A stretch of DNA of 64,000 nt, taken from Comamonas sp. Lineage in GTDB: Bacteria > Pseudomonadota > Gammaproteobacteria > Burkholderiales > Burkholderiaceae_C. The stretch covers positions 372,001 to 436,000 of the forward strand of contig JAITLR010000007.1 of NCBI GenBank assembly GCA_031277805.1. Reading direction: 5' to 3'. Shown piece by piece: positions 9,128 to 17,840 of the stretch. The translations under genes were made by a program, and so were the position numbers. The notes under the pieces are model-generated. The model was not told the DNA's origin and did not search any database. It was given only the letters and a program-made list of their open reading frames with translations. Numbering within the stretch: position 1 is the stretch's first letter; each line of letters opens with the position of its first letter.

Positions 9128-9964
9128 ATGTCAAACACCAAAGCCACCGCATCGCAGCCTATCCCTCACACCGACACCACGATTTCCGTGACTGACGGCG
9201 GGCAGGCCCATGTGCGCCTGTACGGCGGCAAGCGACGCGGCGAAGTGGTCCCGCTGGTGCTGCATTTCCATGGCGGTGCATTTGTGGCCGGGGATCTGGA
9301 CAACGGCTGCACCGTCGGCAGCTCGCTGGCGGCAGCCGGGGCCTGCGTGGTGTCGCTGGCCTATCCGCTGGCACCCGAGCATCCGTTTCCGCGTCCGCTG
9401 GAGCTGGGCTACGAGGTGCTGCTATGGGCCTACAAGCAACGTACCAAGCTGGCCGGCAAGGGCGCTCCGCTCTATCTGGCAGGAGAAGAGGCCGGTGCCA
9501 ATCTGGCGGCCGGCGTCTGCATGATGGCGCGCGATCAGCTGCAGCCACCGCTGGCCGGACAGATTCTTATCTCGCCGATGCTGGACCCCTGCGCCGCCAC
9601 GCCTTCGCAGCGTGCTGCGCAAGGCGAGTCCGTCGAGTGCAAATGGGCTTCGGGCTGGTGCCAGTACCTGGGCGGCCCGCACGATGCGGAGCACCCGTAC
9701 GCGGTGCCGGCGCGGGCCCGCCGTCTGGCGGGACTGCCGCCGACGTTGATTGCGGTGGGCCAGTCCGACCCCATGCGCGATGAAGCGTTGAACTACGGTG
9801 CGCGTCTGGAAGCCGCTGGGCTGAGCGTATTCCAGCATGTGTTCGCGGAAGCGGGGCAATGGCCGCAGGCGCTGCTGGAGCAGCCACCCGAAGTCTGCCC
9901 CTGTGCCGCGCAGTTGCAGGAGCAGCTGCGCAAGTTTTTCGATACGACCCGATGTCGGCTCTGA
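9128..9964 (+). CDS. Esterase-like alpha/beta-hydrolase lacking the catalytic Ser and His
   Basis: 278 residues from the ATG at 9128; the frame is open further upstream, but family similarity starts after this point. The fold is that of the hormone-sensitive-lipase family: an oxyanion-hole HGG at residues 48-50, LAPEHPFPRPL near 81-91 and an Asp-bearing loop VGQSDPMRDEA near 210-220. Where active members have GDSAGG this protein has GEEAG (residues 119-123), so the nucleophilic Ser is Glu121. Where they have HGF near the C-terminus it has GQW (about 243-245). Two of three triad residues are missing, so it is probably not a hydrolase and may bind a ligand instead. It lies between the LysR gene and the RND genes in their direction. 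Confidence 0.8.
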   Translation: MSNTKATASQPIPHTDTTISVTDGGQAHVRLYGGKRRGEVVPLVLHFHGGAFVAGDLDNGCTVGSSLAAAGACVVSLAYPLAPEHPFPRPLELGYEVLLWAYKQRTKLAGKGAPLYLAGEEAGANLAAGVCMMARDQLQPPLAGQILISPMLDPCAATPSQRAAQGESVECKWASGWCQYLGGPHDAEHPYAVPARARRLAGLPPTLIAVGQSDPMRDEALNYGARLEAAGLSVFQHVFAEAGQWPQALLEQPPEVCPCAAQLQEQLRKFFDTTRCRL

Positions 9965-10144
9965 GCTGATTTTTCCCTGCTGAGACTGCTTGCCTGATCC
10001 GGTCCCATGAGGCCGGACGGAGCACGGCTGTGCCTTTTTCTTTTCTCTCTCATTCGATTCCTGGCCCGAGCGCTGGAAGGGATGAGTCTTGCCTGCCGCT
10101 GGAAGCGCCTTACCGCTCTCAACCTTTGAACTGAAGACCTTGCC

Positions 10145-11386
10145 ATGAACGACCACTCCAAACTTTCCAACCGTCGCCGGTGGGCCGCTGCCGGCGTCGC
10201 CACTGCCGTGATCGCTACGACCGCAGCCATGCTGGGCTTGCAGGCATCACACGCGGAAGCCCCGGCTGCGCAAGCCGCCGCACCAGCCGTGCCGGTCTCG
10301 GCAGCCCAGGTCCTGCAGCAGGACGTGACGCTGTGGAACGAATTCTCCGGCCGCCTCGAAGCCGTGCAGCGCGTGGATGTGCAGCCGCGCGTCTCGGGAG
10401 CAGTGCAGGCCGTGCATTTCAAGGAGGGTGCGCTGGTCAGGGCCGGTGATCTGCTGTTCACCGTGGACCCGGCTCCCTATATGGCAGAAGTCGATCGCGC
10501 CGAAGCCCAGGTGGTTGCCGCCAAGGCGCGCATGGCCTACACCCAGAGCGAGTCCGAGCGCGCCACGCGTCTGTGGGATGAGCGGGCGATCGCGCAGAAG
10601 GAATACGACGAGCGGGTGAATGCCCGGCGCGAGGCCGATGCGAATCTGCGTGCCGCCCAGGCGGCGCTGCAGACCGCAAAGCTGAACCTGGGCTACACCC
10701 AGGTCAAGGCTCCGGTGAGCGGGCGCGTGGGCCGCATCGAGGTCACGGTGGGCAATCTCGTGAGCTCGGGAGCCGGAGCTCCGGTGCTGACCACCCTGGT
10801 GTCGGTGGATCCGATGTATGCCAGTTTCGACGCCGACGAGCAGATCGTGGCCCAGGCGCTGCAGGGGCTGCAGAGCGCAAGCCAGGGACGCAGCACGCGT
10901 GCGCTGATTGAAACCATTCCCGTGCAGATGGGGGTGGGCACCAGCGGCGGCACGCCCTATGTCGGCCATCTGCAGCTCATAGACAACCAGGTCGATGCCA
11001 AGAGCGGCACGGTGCGTGTGCGCGCCGTGTTCGGCAATGTGGACGGCACGCTGATGGCCGGCCAGTTCGCGCGGATCCGCATGGGGCAGCCACAGACCAC
11101 CCAGGCCGTGCTCATCAACGAGCGCGCCGTGGGCACGGACCAGAGCAAGAAATTCGTGCTGGTGATTGGCGAGGGCAACAAGGCCGAATACCGGGAGGTG
11201 CAACTGGGCGCACCGGTGGACGGCCTGCGCGTGGTCACTTCGGGCCTCAAGGCCGGCGAGCGCATCGTCGTCAACGGACTGCAGCGTGTGCGCCCCGGCG
11301 TGGTGGTCGCGCCCCAGGACGTGCCCATGGACGCCAAGGCCGAACTGGCCGATGGCCGCGGCACCGCCAAGCAACCCACGGTCTGA
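10145..11386 (+). CDS. RND efflux periplasmic adaptor (MexE/AcrA type)
   Basis: 413 residues, the membrane fusion protein of a tripartite pump. It has an N-terminal signal or anchor helix (residues 13-37), then barrel-sandwich lipoyl halves (RVSGAVQAVHFKEGALVRAGDLLFTVDPAPY and the later VKAPVSGRVGRIEVTVGNLV), a coiled-coil hairpin rich in Glu, Ala and Arg between them, and a beta-barrel/MP domain. Unlike AcrA there is no lipobox Cys. It is followed after 22 bases by the RND pump gene. It would bridge the inner-membrane transporter to the outer-membrane channel. Confidence 0.93.
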   Translation: MNDHSKLSNRRRWAAAGVATAVIATTAAMLGLQASHAEAPAAQAAAPAVPVSAAQVLQQDVTLWNEFSGRLEAVQRVDVQPRVSGAVQAVHFKEGALVRAGDLLFTVDPAPYMAEVDRAEAQVVAAKARMAYTQSESERATRLWDERAIAQKEYDERVNARREADANLRAAQAALQTAKLNLGYTQVKAPVSGRVGRIEVTVGNLVSSGAGAPVLTTLVSVDPMYASFDADEQIVAQALQGLQSASQGRSTRALIETIPVQMGVGTSGGTPYVGHLQLIDNQVDAKSGTVRVRAVFGNVDGTLMAGQFARIRMGQPQTTQAVLINERAVGTDQSKKFVLVIGEGNKAEYREVQLGAPVDGLRVVTSGLKAGERIVVNGLQRVRPGVVVAPQDVPMDAKAELADGRGTAKQPTV

Positions 11387-11408
11387 GAACCCTTAATCCT
11401 CCGACACC

Positions 11409-14400
11409 ATGAACCTTTCCCGATTTTTCATCGACCGCCCGATCTTCGCGGGTGTGTTGTCGGTGCTTATTTTTCTCGCAGGCCTGATCGCCATGCGGAC
11501 GCTGCCGATCTCGGAATACCCCGAGGTCGCTCCCCCTTCGGTGGTGGTGCGCGCCCAGTACCCGGGCGCCAACCCCAAGGTGATTGCCGAAACCGTGGCC
11601 ACGCCGCTGGAGGAATCCATCAACGGCGTGGAGGGCATGCTCTACATGGGCAGCCAGGCCACTACCGACGGCGTGATGACGCTGACCGTGACCTTCGCCC
11701 TGGGCACCGATCCCGACAAGGCCCAGCAGCTGGTGCAGAACCGCGTCTCCCAGGCCGAGCCGCGCCTGCCCGAGGAAGTGCGCCGCCTGGGCATCACCAC
11801 GGTCAAGAGCGCGCCCGACCTGACCATGGTCGTGCACATGGTTTCGCCCAATGGCCGCTATGACATCGACTATCTGCGCAACTATGCCGTGCTCAATGTC
11901 AAGGACCGCCTCGCGCGCATCCAGGGCGTGGGCCAGGTGCAGATCTTCGGCGGCGGCGACTATTCCATGCGTGCCTGGCTGGACCCGCAGAAGGTGGCAC
12001 AGCGCGGTCTCTCGGCTGCCGATGTGGTGGCTGCCATCCGCGGCCAGAACGTGCAGGCAGCAGCCGGCGTGGTTGGCGCCTCGCCCGGCCTGCCCGGCGT
12101 GGACATGCAGCTGTCCATCAATGCCCAGGGCCGTCTGCAGACCGAGGAAGAGTTCGGCGACATCATCGTCAAGACCGGTGCCGACGGCGCGGTGACGCGC
12201 CTGCGCGACGTGGCAAGGCTGGAGCTGGGCGCGGCCGACTATTCCCTGCGTTCCCTGCTCAACAACGACCCTGCCGTGGGCATGGGCGTGTTCCAGGCTC
12301 CGGGCTCGAATGCCCTGGAGATCTCGGCCAATGTGCGCTCAACCATGGCCGAACTGCAAAAGCACATGCCTGATGGTGTGGAGTTCCGCATCGCCTACGA
12401 CCCCACGCAGTTCGTGCGGGCTTCCATCAAGTCCGTGATCCAGACCCTGCTGGAGGCCGTGGCCCTGGTGGTGGTGGTGGTGATTCTGTTCCTGCAGACC
12501 TGGCGTGCTTCCATCATTCCGCTATTGGCCGTACCGGTCTCGGTGGTGGGGACGTTTGCCGTGTTGCACCTGCTGGGCTTTTCCATCAATGCGCTGAGCC
12601 TATTCGGCCTGGTGCTGGCCATCGGCATCGTGGTGGACGACGCCATCGTGGTGGTGGAGAACGTGGAACGCAACATCGAGGCCGGGCTGTCGCCGCGCCA
12701 GGCCACCTACCGCGCCATGCAGGAGGTGAGCGGGCCCATCATCGCCATCGCCCTGGTGCTGGTGGCCGTGTTCGTGCCCCTGGCCTTCATCAGCGGCCTC
12801 ACGGGCCAGTTCTATCGCCAGTTCGCGGTGACCATCGCCATCTCGACGGTGATCTCGGCCATCAATTCGCTGACCTTGTCGCCTGCGCTTTCCGCGCTGC
12901 TGCTGCGCGGCCACGATGCTCCCAAGGACGCGCTGACACGCGGCATGGAGCGGGTGCTGGGCGGCTTTTTCCGCCGCTTCAATGCCTTGTTCCGTCGCGG
13001 CTCCGATGCCTATAGCGGCGGCGTGCAGCGTGTCATCGGTCGCAAGGCGCTGATGCTGGTGATCTACGCCGTGCTGGTGGGCGCGACCTGGGGTCTGTTC
13101 AAGCTGGTGCCCGGCGGCTTTGTGCCGGCTCAGGACAAGCAGTATCTGGTCGGTTTTGCCCAGTTGCCCGATGGCGCCACGCTGGACCGCACGGAAGACG
13201 TGATCCGCCGCATGGGCGAGATCGTCAAGAACAATCCCAACGTGGAAGACGCCATCGCCTTCCCGGGGCTGTCCATCAACGGCTTCACCAACAGCTCCAA
13301 CTCGGGCATCGTCTTTGTCACGCTCAAGCCCTTTGCCGAGCGCACGCATGCCGACCAGAGCGGCGGTGCCGTGGCGGGCCAGCTCAACCAGGCCTTTGGC
13401 AGCATCCAGGAAGCCTTTATCGCCATGTTTCCGCCGCCGCCCGTGGCCGGCCTGGGCACGACCGGCGGCTTCAAACTGCAGATCGAGGACCGTGCCTCGC
13501 TGGGCTACGACGCCATGGACGCGGCCGTGAAGGCCTTCATGGCCAAGGCCTACCAGACGCCGGAGCTGGCCGGCCTGTTCACCAGCTGGCAGGTCAACGT
13601 ACCCCAGCTCTATGCCGCCATCGACCGAACCAAGGCGCGTCAGCTCGGCGTGCCCGTGACGGATATCTTCGAGACGCTGCAGATCTACCTGGGCAGCCTG
13701 TATGCGAACGACTTCAACCAGTTCGGTCGCACCTACAGCGTGCGCGTGCAGGCCGATGCCGCCTACCGGGCGCGCGCCGAGGATGTGGGACTGCTCAAGG
13801 TGCGTTCCACTACAGGAGAGATGGTGCCGCTGTCGGCGCTGATGAAGCTGGAGCCCAGTTTCGGGCCAGAACGCGCCATGCGCTACAACGGCTTTCTGGC
13901 CGCTGACGTGAATGGCGGTCCCGCGCCTGGCTTCTCCTCGGGCCAGGCCCAGGCAGCCGTCGAGCGCATTGCCGCCGAAACCCTGCCGCCCGGCATAGGC
14001 TTCGAGTGGACCGAGCTGACCTACCAGGAAATCCTGGCCGGCAATTCCGCCGTGCTGGTGTTCCCCATCGCCATCCTGCTGGTCTTCCTGGTGCTGGCAG
14101 CGCAGTATGAAAGCCTGACCCTGCCCATCGCCATCATCCTCATCGTGCCCATGGGCCTGCTGGCCGCCATGACGGGCGTGTGGCTGAGCGGCGGCGACAA
14201 CAATGTGTTCACTCAGATCGGGCTCATCGTGCTGGTGGGGCTGTCGGCCAAGAACGCCATCCTGATCGTGGAGTTCGCCCGCGAGCTGGAGTTTGCCGGC
14301 CGCACGCCCGTGCAGGCCGCCATCGAAGCCAGCCGCCTGCGCCTGCGCCCCATCCTGATGACCTCGCTGGCCTTTGTCATGGGCGTGCTGCCCCTGGTGC

Positions 14401-14639
14401 TGTCCACGGGCGCGGGAGCCGAGATGCGCAGCGCCATGGGTGTGGCGGTGTTCGCCGGCATGATCGGTGTGACGGCCTTTGGCCTGTTCCTCACGCCGGT
14501 GTTCTATGTGGTGCTGCGTCGTCTGGCCGGCAACCGCCCGTTGCAGCAGCATGGCAGTCATGTGGCGCCGATCAGCGAGTTGGGTCACGGCGCCTCGGCC
14601 CTGCCCATGCCTGCTGGGCCGCGCGGCCATAACGAATAA
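11409..14639 (+). CDS. RND multidrug efflux pump, HAE1 family (MexF/OqxB type)
   Basis: 1076 residues, slightly longer than AcrB. It begins NLSRFFIDRPIFAGVLSVLI, the standard first helix of HAE1 pumps. The proton-relay Asp pair is intact in GIVVDDAIVVVENVERN (TM4), and the large periplasmic loops and the internal duplication (second half with VGLSAKNAILIVEFA) are present. It should export hydrophobic drugs or solvents using the proton gradient. It sits between its adaptor and outer-membrane partner genes in one operon. Long open frames on the opposite strand here are codon-bias shadows. Confidence 0.95.
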   Translation: MNLSRFFIDRPIFAGVLSVLIFLAGLIAMRTLPISEYPEVAPPSVVVRAQYPGANPKVIAETVATPLEESINGVEGMLYMGSQATTDGVMTLTVTFALGTDPDKAQQLVQNRVSQAEPRLPEEVRRLGITTVKSAPDLTMVVHMVSPNGRYDIDYLRNYAVLNVKDRLARIQGVGQVQIFGGGDYSMRAWLDPQKVAQRGLSAADVVAAIRGQNVQAAAGVVGASPGLPGVDMQLSINAQGRLQTEEEFGDIIVKTGADGAVTRLRDVARLELGAADYSLRSLLNNDPAVGMGVFQAPGSNALEISANVRSTMAELQKHMPDGVEFRIAYDPTQFVRASIKSVIQTLLEAVALVVVVVILFLQTWRASIIPLLAVPVSVVGTFAVLHLLGFSINALSLFGLVLAIGIVVDDAIVVVENVERNIEAGLSPRQATYRAMQEVSGPIIAIALVLVAVFVPLAFISGLTGQFYRQFAVTIAISTVISAINSLTLSPALSALLLRGHDAPKDALTRGMERVLGGFFRRFNALFRRGSDAYSGGVQRVIGRKALMLVIYAVLVGATWGLFKLVPGGFVPAQDKQYLVGFAQLPDGATLDRTEDVIRRMGEIVKNNPNVEDAIAFPGLSINGFTNSSNSGIVFVTLKPFAERTHADQSGGAVAGQLNQAFGSIQEAFIAMFPPPPVAGLGTTGGFKLQIEDRASLGYDAMDAAVKAFMAKAYQTPELAGLFTSWQVNVPQLYAAIDRTKARQLGVPVTDIFETLQIYLGSLYANDFNQFGRTYSVRVQADAAYRARAEDVGLLKVRSTTGEMVPLSALMKLEPSFGPERAMRYNGFLAADVNGGPAPGFSSGQAQAAVERIAAETLPPGIGFEWTELTYQEILAGNSAVLVFPIAILLVFLVLAAQYESLTLPIAIILIVPMGLLAAMTGVWLSGGDNNVFTQIGLIVLVGLSAKNAILIVEFARELEFAGRTPVQAAIEASRLRLRPILMTSLAFVMGVLPLVLSTGAGAEMRSAMGVAVFAGMIGVTAFGLFLTPVFYVVLRRLAGNRPLQQHGSHVAPISELGHGASALPMPAGPRGHNE

Positions 14640-14652
14640 GCCCCAATCAACC

Positions 14653-16119
14653 ATGGATTCCGATATGAAAACGATGCAAGGCATTCGATCCCTGATGCCG
14701 TCCCTGAGCGCGCTGACGGCAGCCCTGGTGCTCGCGGGCTGCGCGAGTGCGCCGCCCACGGTGGCAGAGCATGCCGGCGTGGCCGTGCCAGCGAGCTTCA
14801 GCACCGGAAAGGACGCTGCTCCCGGCTGGACCACGGCCGCCCCGGCCGAGGCCCAGCCGCGCGGTGCCTGGTGGCTGGTATTTGCCGACACCGAGCTCAG
14901 CGCTCTGGTGGAGCGTGCGGGTGAAGCCAATACCGATGTGCAGACCGCTGCGGCACGTCTGGCCGAAGCGCGGGCACTGCTGCGCTCGGCCGATGCGCAG
15001 CGTCAGCCGCAGATCGGTGCCGCGGGCGGTGCCGCCCGTCAGGCCGGTGTGAACACCGCGAACGGCATGCAGCCCGCAACCTTGGTCACGGCCGGCTTGA
15101 ACTTCTCCTACGAAGCGGATCTGTTCGGCCGCCTGTCGCGGGCCAGCGAAGCGGCACGTGAGGATGCCAATGCACGCGAGGCCCTGCTGCAGAGCACGCG
15201 CCTGATGGTGCAGGCCGATGTGGCGCAGACTTATCTGCAGCTGCGTTCGCTGCAGACAGAACGCCAGCTGGTCGAGCAGAGTCTGGCGGCCTATCGCGAG
15301 ACCTTGACGCTGATCGAGAAGCGCTACCGCGCCGGCGATGCGGCCGAGCTGGATGTGGCGCGCATGCAGACCGAGGTTTCGGCCACCGAGGCGGAGACAC
15401 TGGCTCTTGAGCGCCAGCAGGCGGCCCTCACGCATGCGCTGGCCGTGCTGGTCGGCGATGTGGCCAGCGGCTTTGCGCTGGCTTCGCAGCCGCAGGCAGC
15501 CACGCTGCCGGTGATTCCGGCAGGCGTGCCCGCGACGGTGCTGGCGCGCCGCCCCGATGTGTCGGCGGCCCAGGCATCGGTGCTGGCGGCACAGGCCCGC
15601 ATGGGCGTGGCGCAGGCCGCATGGTTTCCGGCCATCACGCTCACGGGCAATGGAGGCTATGCCTCGCCGGAGCTGGGCGATCTGTTCAAGTGGTCGGCAC
15701 GCTCCTGGGGCATAGGCGCCTTGCTGTCTCTGCCCATCTTCGACGGCGGCCAGCGCGCAGCGCAGGAAGAGGGAGCCCGTGCGCGTCTGGAGGCTGCCGT
15801 GGCCGCCCAGCGCGGCCAGGTGCTCGCGGCCTTTCGGGATGTGGAGGATCAGCTCAGTGCCTTGCGCCTGCTCTCGGGCCAGGCCCGCGTGCTGGGGCAG
15901 GCCGTGCAGTCTTCCGAGCGCGCCACCCATCTCTCGGACGTGCGCTATCGCAACGGTCTGGTGAGCCAGCTGGAGCTGCTCGATGCGCGCCGCAACGAGC
16001 TGCGCAACCGGCGCCAGGCCTTGCAGGTGCGCACCGCGCAGTACACGGCCACGGTGGCGCTGATCCGCGCGCTGGGCGGCGGCTGGGACAGCGGCGAGCC
16101 CGTGGCGGCAAGCAGCTGA
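14653..16119 (+). CDS. Outer-membrane efflux lipoprotein (OprM/NodT family)
   Basis: 488 residues from the ATG at 14653, 13 bases after the pump gene. It carries a lipoprotein signal ending LVLAGC, so it is anchored in the outer membrane. Two OEP repeats are visible, each with long helices (QTAAARLAEARALLRSADAQ and the later VSAAQASVLAAQARMGVAQAAWFPAITLTG). It is the channel of the tripartite pump made with the two preceding gene products. Length and motifs are normal for the family. Confidence 0.94.
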   Translation: MDSDMKTMQGIRSLMPSLSALTAALVLAGCASAPPTVAEHAGVAVPASFSTGKDAAPGWTTAAPAEAQPRGAWWLVFADTELSALVERAGEANTDVQTAAARLAEARALLRSADAQRQPQIGAAGGAARQAGVNTANGMQPATLVTAGLNFSYEADLFGRLSRASEAAREDANAREALLQSTRLMVQADVAQTYLQLRSLQTERQLVEQSLAAYRETLTLIEKRYRAGDAAELDVARMQTEVSATEAETLALERQQAALTHALAVLVGDVASGFALASQPQAATLPVIPAGVPATVLARRPDVSAAQASVLAAQARMGVAQAAWFPAITLTGNGGYASPELGDLFKWSARSWGIGALLSLPIFDGGQRAAQEEGARARLEAAVAAQRGQVLAAFRDVEDQLSALRLLSGQARVLGQAVQSSERATHLSDVRYRNGLVSQLELLDARRNELRNRRQALQVRTAQYTATVALIRALGGGWDSGEPVAASS

Positions 16120-16267
16120 AGCGAGGACTGTCCTGCCCAGCTTGTTACTCCTGCTGCACAGCCTGCCGGTGCTTGCCGCGCCTGGACAGGCTTAGCTGGT
16201 TTGATAGGCATCAGGGCAAGACTTGCGGCTCCGGCAGCGCGGGCGCCAATGGTGCTAGATTCATTGG

Positions 16268-16283
16268 CGATCCATATGGATCG
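16268..16283. repeat. Perfect 16-bp palindrome
   Basis: CGATCCATATGGATCG reads identically on both strands. It lies just upstream of the decayed MBL-fold gene start at 16297 and could have been its operator. No regulator gene is adjacent. Confidence 0.5.
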
Positions 16284-16296
16284 TCAATGAGGCTTC

Positions 16297-16467
16297 ATGA
16301 ACCTCACTTTTCACGGCGCGGCACAATCGGGTACTTCCAGTCGAGGCGCATGGCTGCAAGGGCGCTATCCATGCCACGTTAGCCACCAAGGACCTGCTGG
16401 AGGTCTTGCTCAGGGGCGCGCCCATATCCAGATGATGGAAGCCGAGCGTGCCGCGGCGTCGGCGTGA
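16297..16467 (+). pseudogene. Decayed MBL-fold (beta-CASP type) nuclease remnant
   Basis: A TGAGG ribosome-binding site precedes an ATG that opens MNLTFHGAAQS, the typical N-terminus of MBL-fold RNA exonucleases, where VTGS would follow. After about 15 codons similarity to the family jumps, in a different frame, to GCKGAIHATLATKDLLEVLL (about 16347-16410), the region after the first metal-binding motif. It returns in the first frame as HIQMMEAERAA. The stretch with the HxHxDH motif is missing altogether. The simplest reading is a large internal deletion plus frameshifts. The protein matching is from memory of the family, not a database search. Confidence 0.65.
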
Positions 16468-16525
16468 AGGCCGGGGGTGCGGGCCGACGGTTCCGTTTCT
16501 AGAACGTGCAGGGAGTCTTTGAGAT

Positions 16526-17098
16526 GTGGAATCCGTCTTGCGCGCGGCTTGTTGCATGATGTTCTGGCGGCGAAGCCTGATGCCGGTCGAGACCGCATTC
16601 GTGCAGCGGATTTTCGGCATTGCGCTGGATAAACTGCTGCCTGGCATGCGTCTGCATGTGCGGCGTCTGGGTGATACCAGGCGCGCCCTGTCCCTGGGCG
16701 GTGGGCGCATCTATCTGCCGCGCAGCTTTTTTGAACACCAGGATCCGCGTCAAGCGCTGTGGCTTGCTCATCCGGTGGTGGCTGGTATCTTCGCCCATGA
16801 GCTGCTGCATCAGTGGCAGCGCCTGCAAGGCAGGGCAGTGACCTGGGAGGCTTTGGGCCTGCATCTGCGTGCGGCATGCCTGCGGCGCAATCCCTATCAC
16901 TATCAGGTCTGTGCAGATTCGCAGCAGATGCTGCAGTGTTTTCTGGACGCAAGCGTGGAGCAGCAGGGGCAGATCTGGCAGGACCATGTTCAGGCCTTGG
17001 TGCAGGGCCAACCGTTGGCTTGCATGGGGCTGATCGCCGAGCATGTGTGTCAGGTCCAACCTGGCCAGACCAGGCCGGGCCGGACCAACAAAGATTAG
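16526..17098 (+). CDS. HExxH-containing protein, possible zinc metallopeptidase
   Basis: 190 residues from a GTG start with a GGGAG-type site upstream; an internal ATG at 16580 is also possible. The N-terminal part (LMPVETAFVQRIFG... RIYLPRSFFE) and HELLHQWQ at residues 91-98 resemble small proteins annotated as Vgr-related or DUF4157-like, which carry an HExxH zinc site. There is no signal peptide. The 3' end overlaps the convergent FMN-protein gene by 4 bases. Substrate and role unknown; no type VI secretion gene is nearby. Confidence 0.65.
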   Translation: MESVLRAACCMMFWRRSLMPVETAFVQRIFGIALDKLLPGMRLHVRRLGDTRRALSLGGGRIYLPRSFFEHQDPRQALWLAHPVVAGIFAHELLHQWQRLQGRAVTWEALGLHLRAACLRRNPYHYQVCADSQQMLQCFLDASVEQQGQIWQDHVQALVQGQPLACMGLIAEHVCQVQPGQTRPGRTNKD

Positions 17099-17607
17099 GC
17101 CGCCGGATTGAGCGTGGCTATCAGATCCTGCGCGTCCACATCACGCGCCGCGCCGAAGCCGGCGACATGCCTGCCGCTTTGCGGCGTGATGCAGACAAAA
17201 CGAAAGTCGCCCAGCGCCGTCATGGGCTCGGCCTCGGGGAAGCGCGCCAGATAGGCCTTGCGTGCGCCTTGCCAGAGTACGCTACCCTGAGGCGGAGTGG
17301 ACGCGACTCCTTGAATGCTGACCCGCTCCAGCGCATGCACACCTTGGCCCGCTTGCTCGGTGGCCGTCATCAACAGACCGACTGCCGGGTGTTTTTCCAT
17401 GGCTTGCGTGTGGCTGGCCAAGCCACTGACATGAATGATCAGCGTGGCGAATTCTGCATCCCAGGCCCAGGGCACCATGGAAATCTGCGGCGCAGGCAGG
17501 GCCGAAGCATTGATGAAATCAGCCAGAGGTTGCACGGCCAGGGCTGCAGTGCGCTGGCTGAGTAGCAGTTGACGCAGCGATTGCTGCAGGCGGGATTCAT
17601 GCGACAT
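17095..17607 (-). CDS. Pyridoxamine-phosphate-oxidase-like FMN split-barrel protein
   Basis: 170 residues. The sequence fits the split-barrel flavin-binding fold of the pyridoxamine 5'-phosphate oxidase/HugZ group: an N-terminal helix with LRQLLLSQRTAALAV, a strand pair IHVSGLASHTQAMEKHPAVGLLM, RVSIQGVA, and a C-terminal strand with RFVCITPQSGRHVAGFG. The last block resembles the HugZ-type haem-utilisation proteins, in which a C-terminal region helps bind haem, but I cannot see a decisive haem ligand. It is convergent with the HExxH gene, their stop codons overlapping. Confidence 0.8.
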   Translation of the reverse strand: MSHESRLQQSLRQLLLSQRTAALAVQPLADFINASALPAPQISMVPWAWDAEFATLIIHVSGLASHTQAMEKHPAVGLLMTATEQAGQGVHALERVSIQGVASTPPQGSVLWQGARKAYLARFPEAEPMTALGDFRFVCITPQSGRHVAGFGAARDVDAQDLIATLNPAA

Positions 17608-17840
17608 GACTGCATGGTAAATGCACAGCGTACTGTGGCCGTCAGGTGGATGGCGTGCCGAGGGTTTGAGCTCGTCAGCGAGGTCACTTTGGTGACGGGC
17701 TCTAGTGGCCTACCCGAATGTCACTGAGGTGCAGGCGCACTAGCCTAAGCAATTGCTGCGCTAGTCCGTCCGGACTATGACTGTTCCCGTGCTGTATTGC
17801 AGCACCTGCCGATTGCTCTCACCGACTCATATTCCAGTCC

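Noticed and set aside
12600..14930. A 776-codon open frame on the minus strand opposite the RND pump gene
   Set aside because: It is a shadow of high-GC codon bias: the opposite strand has a complete HAE1 pump with motifs, and the antisense product is low-complexity His/Gln/Arg-rich.
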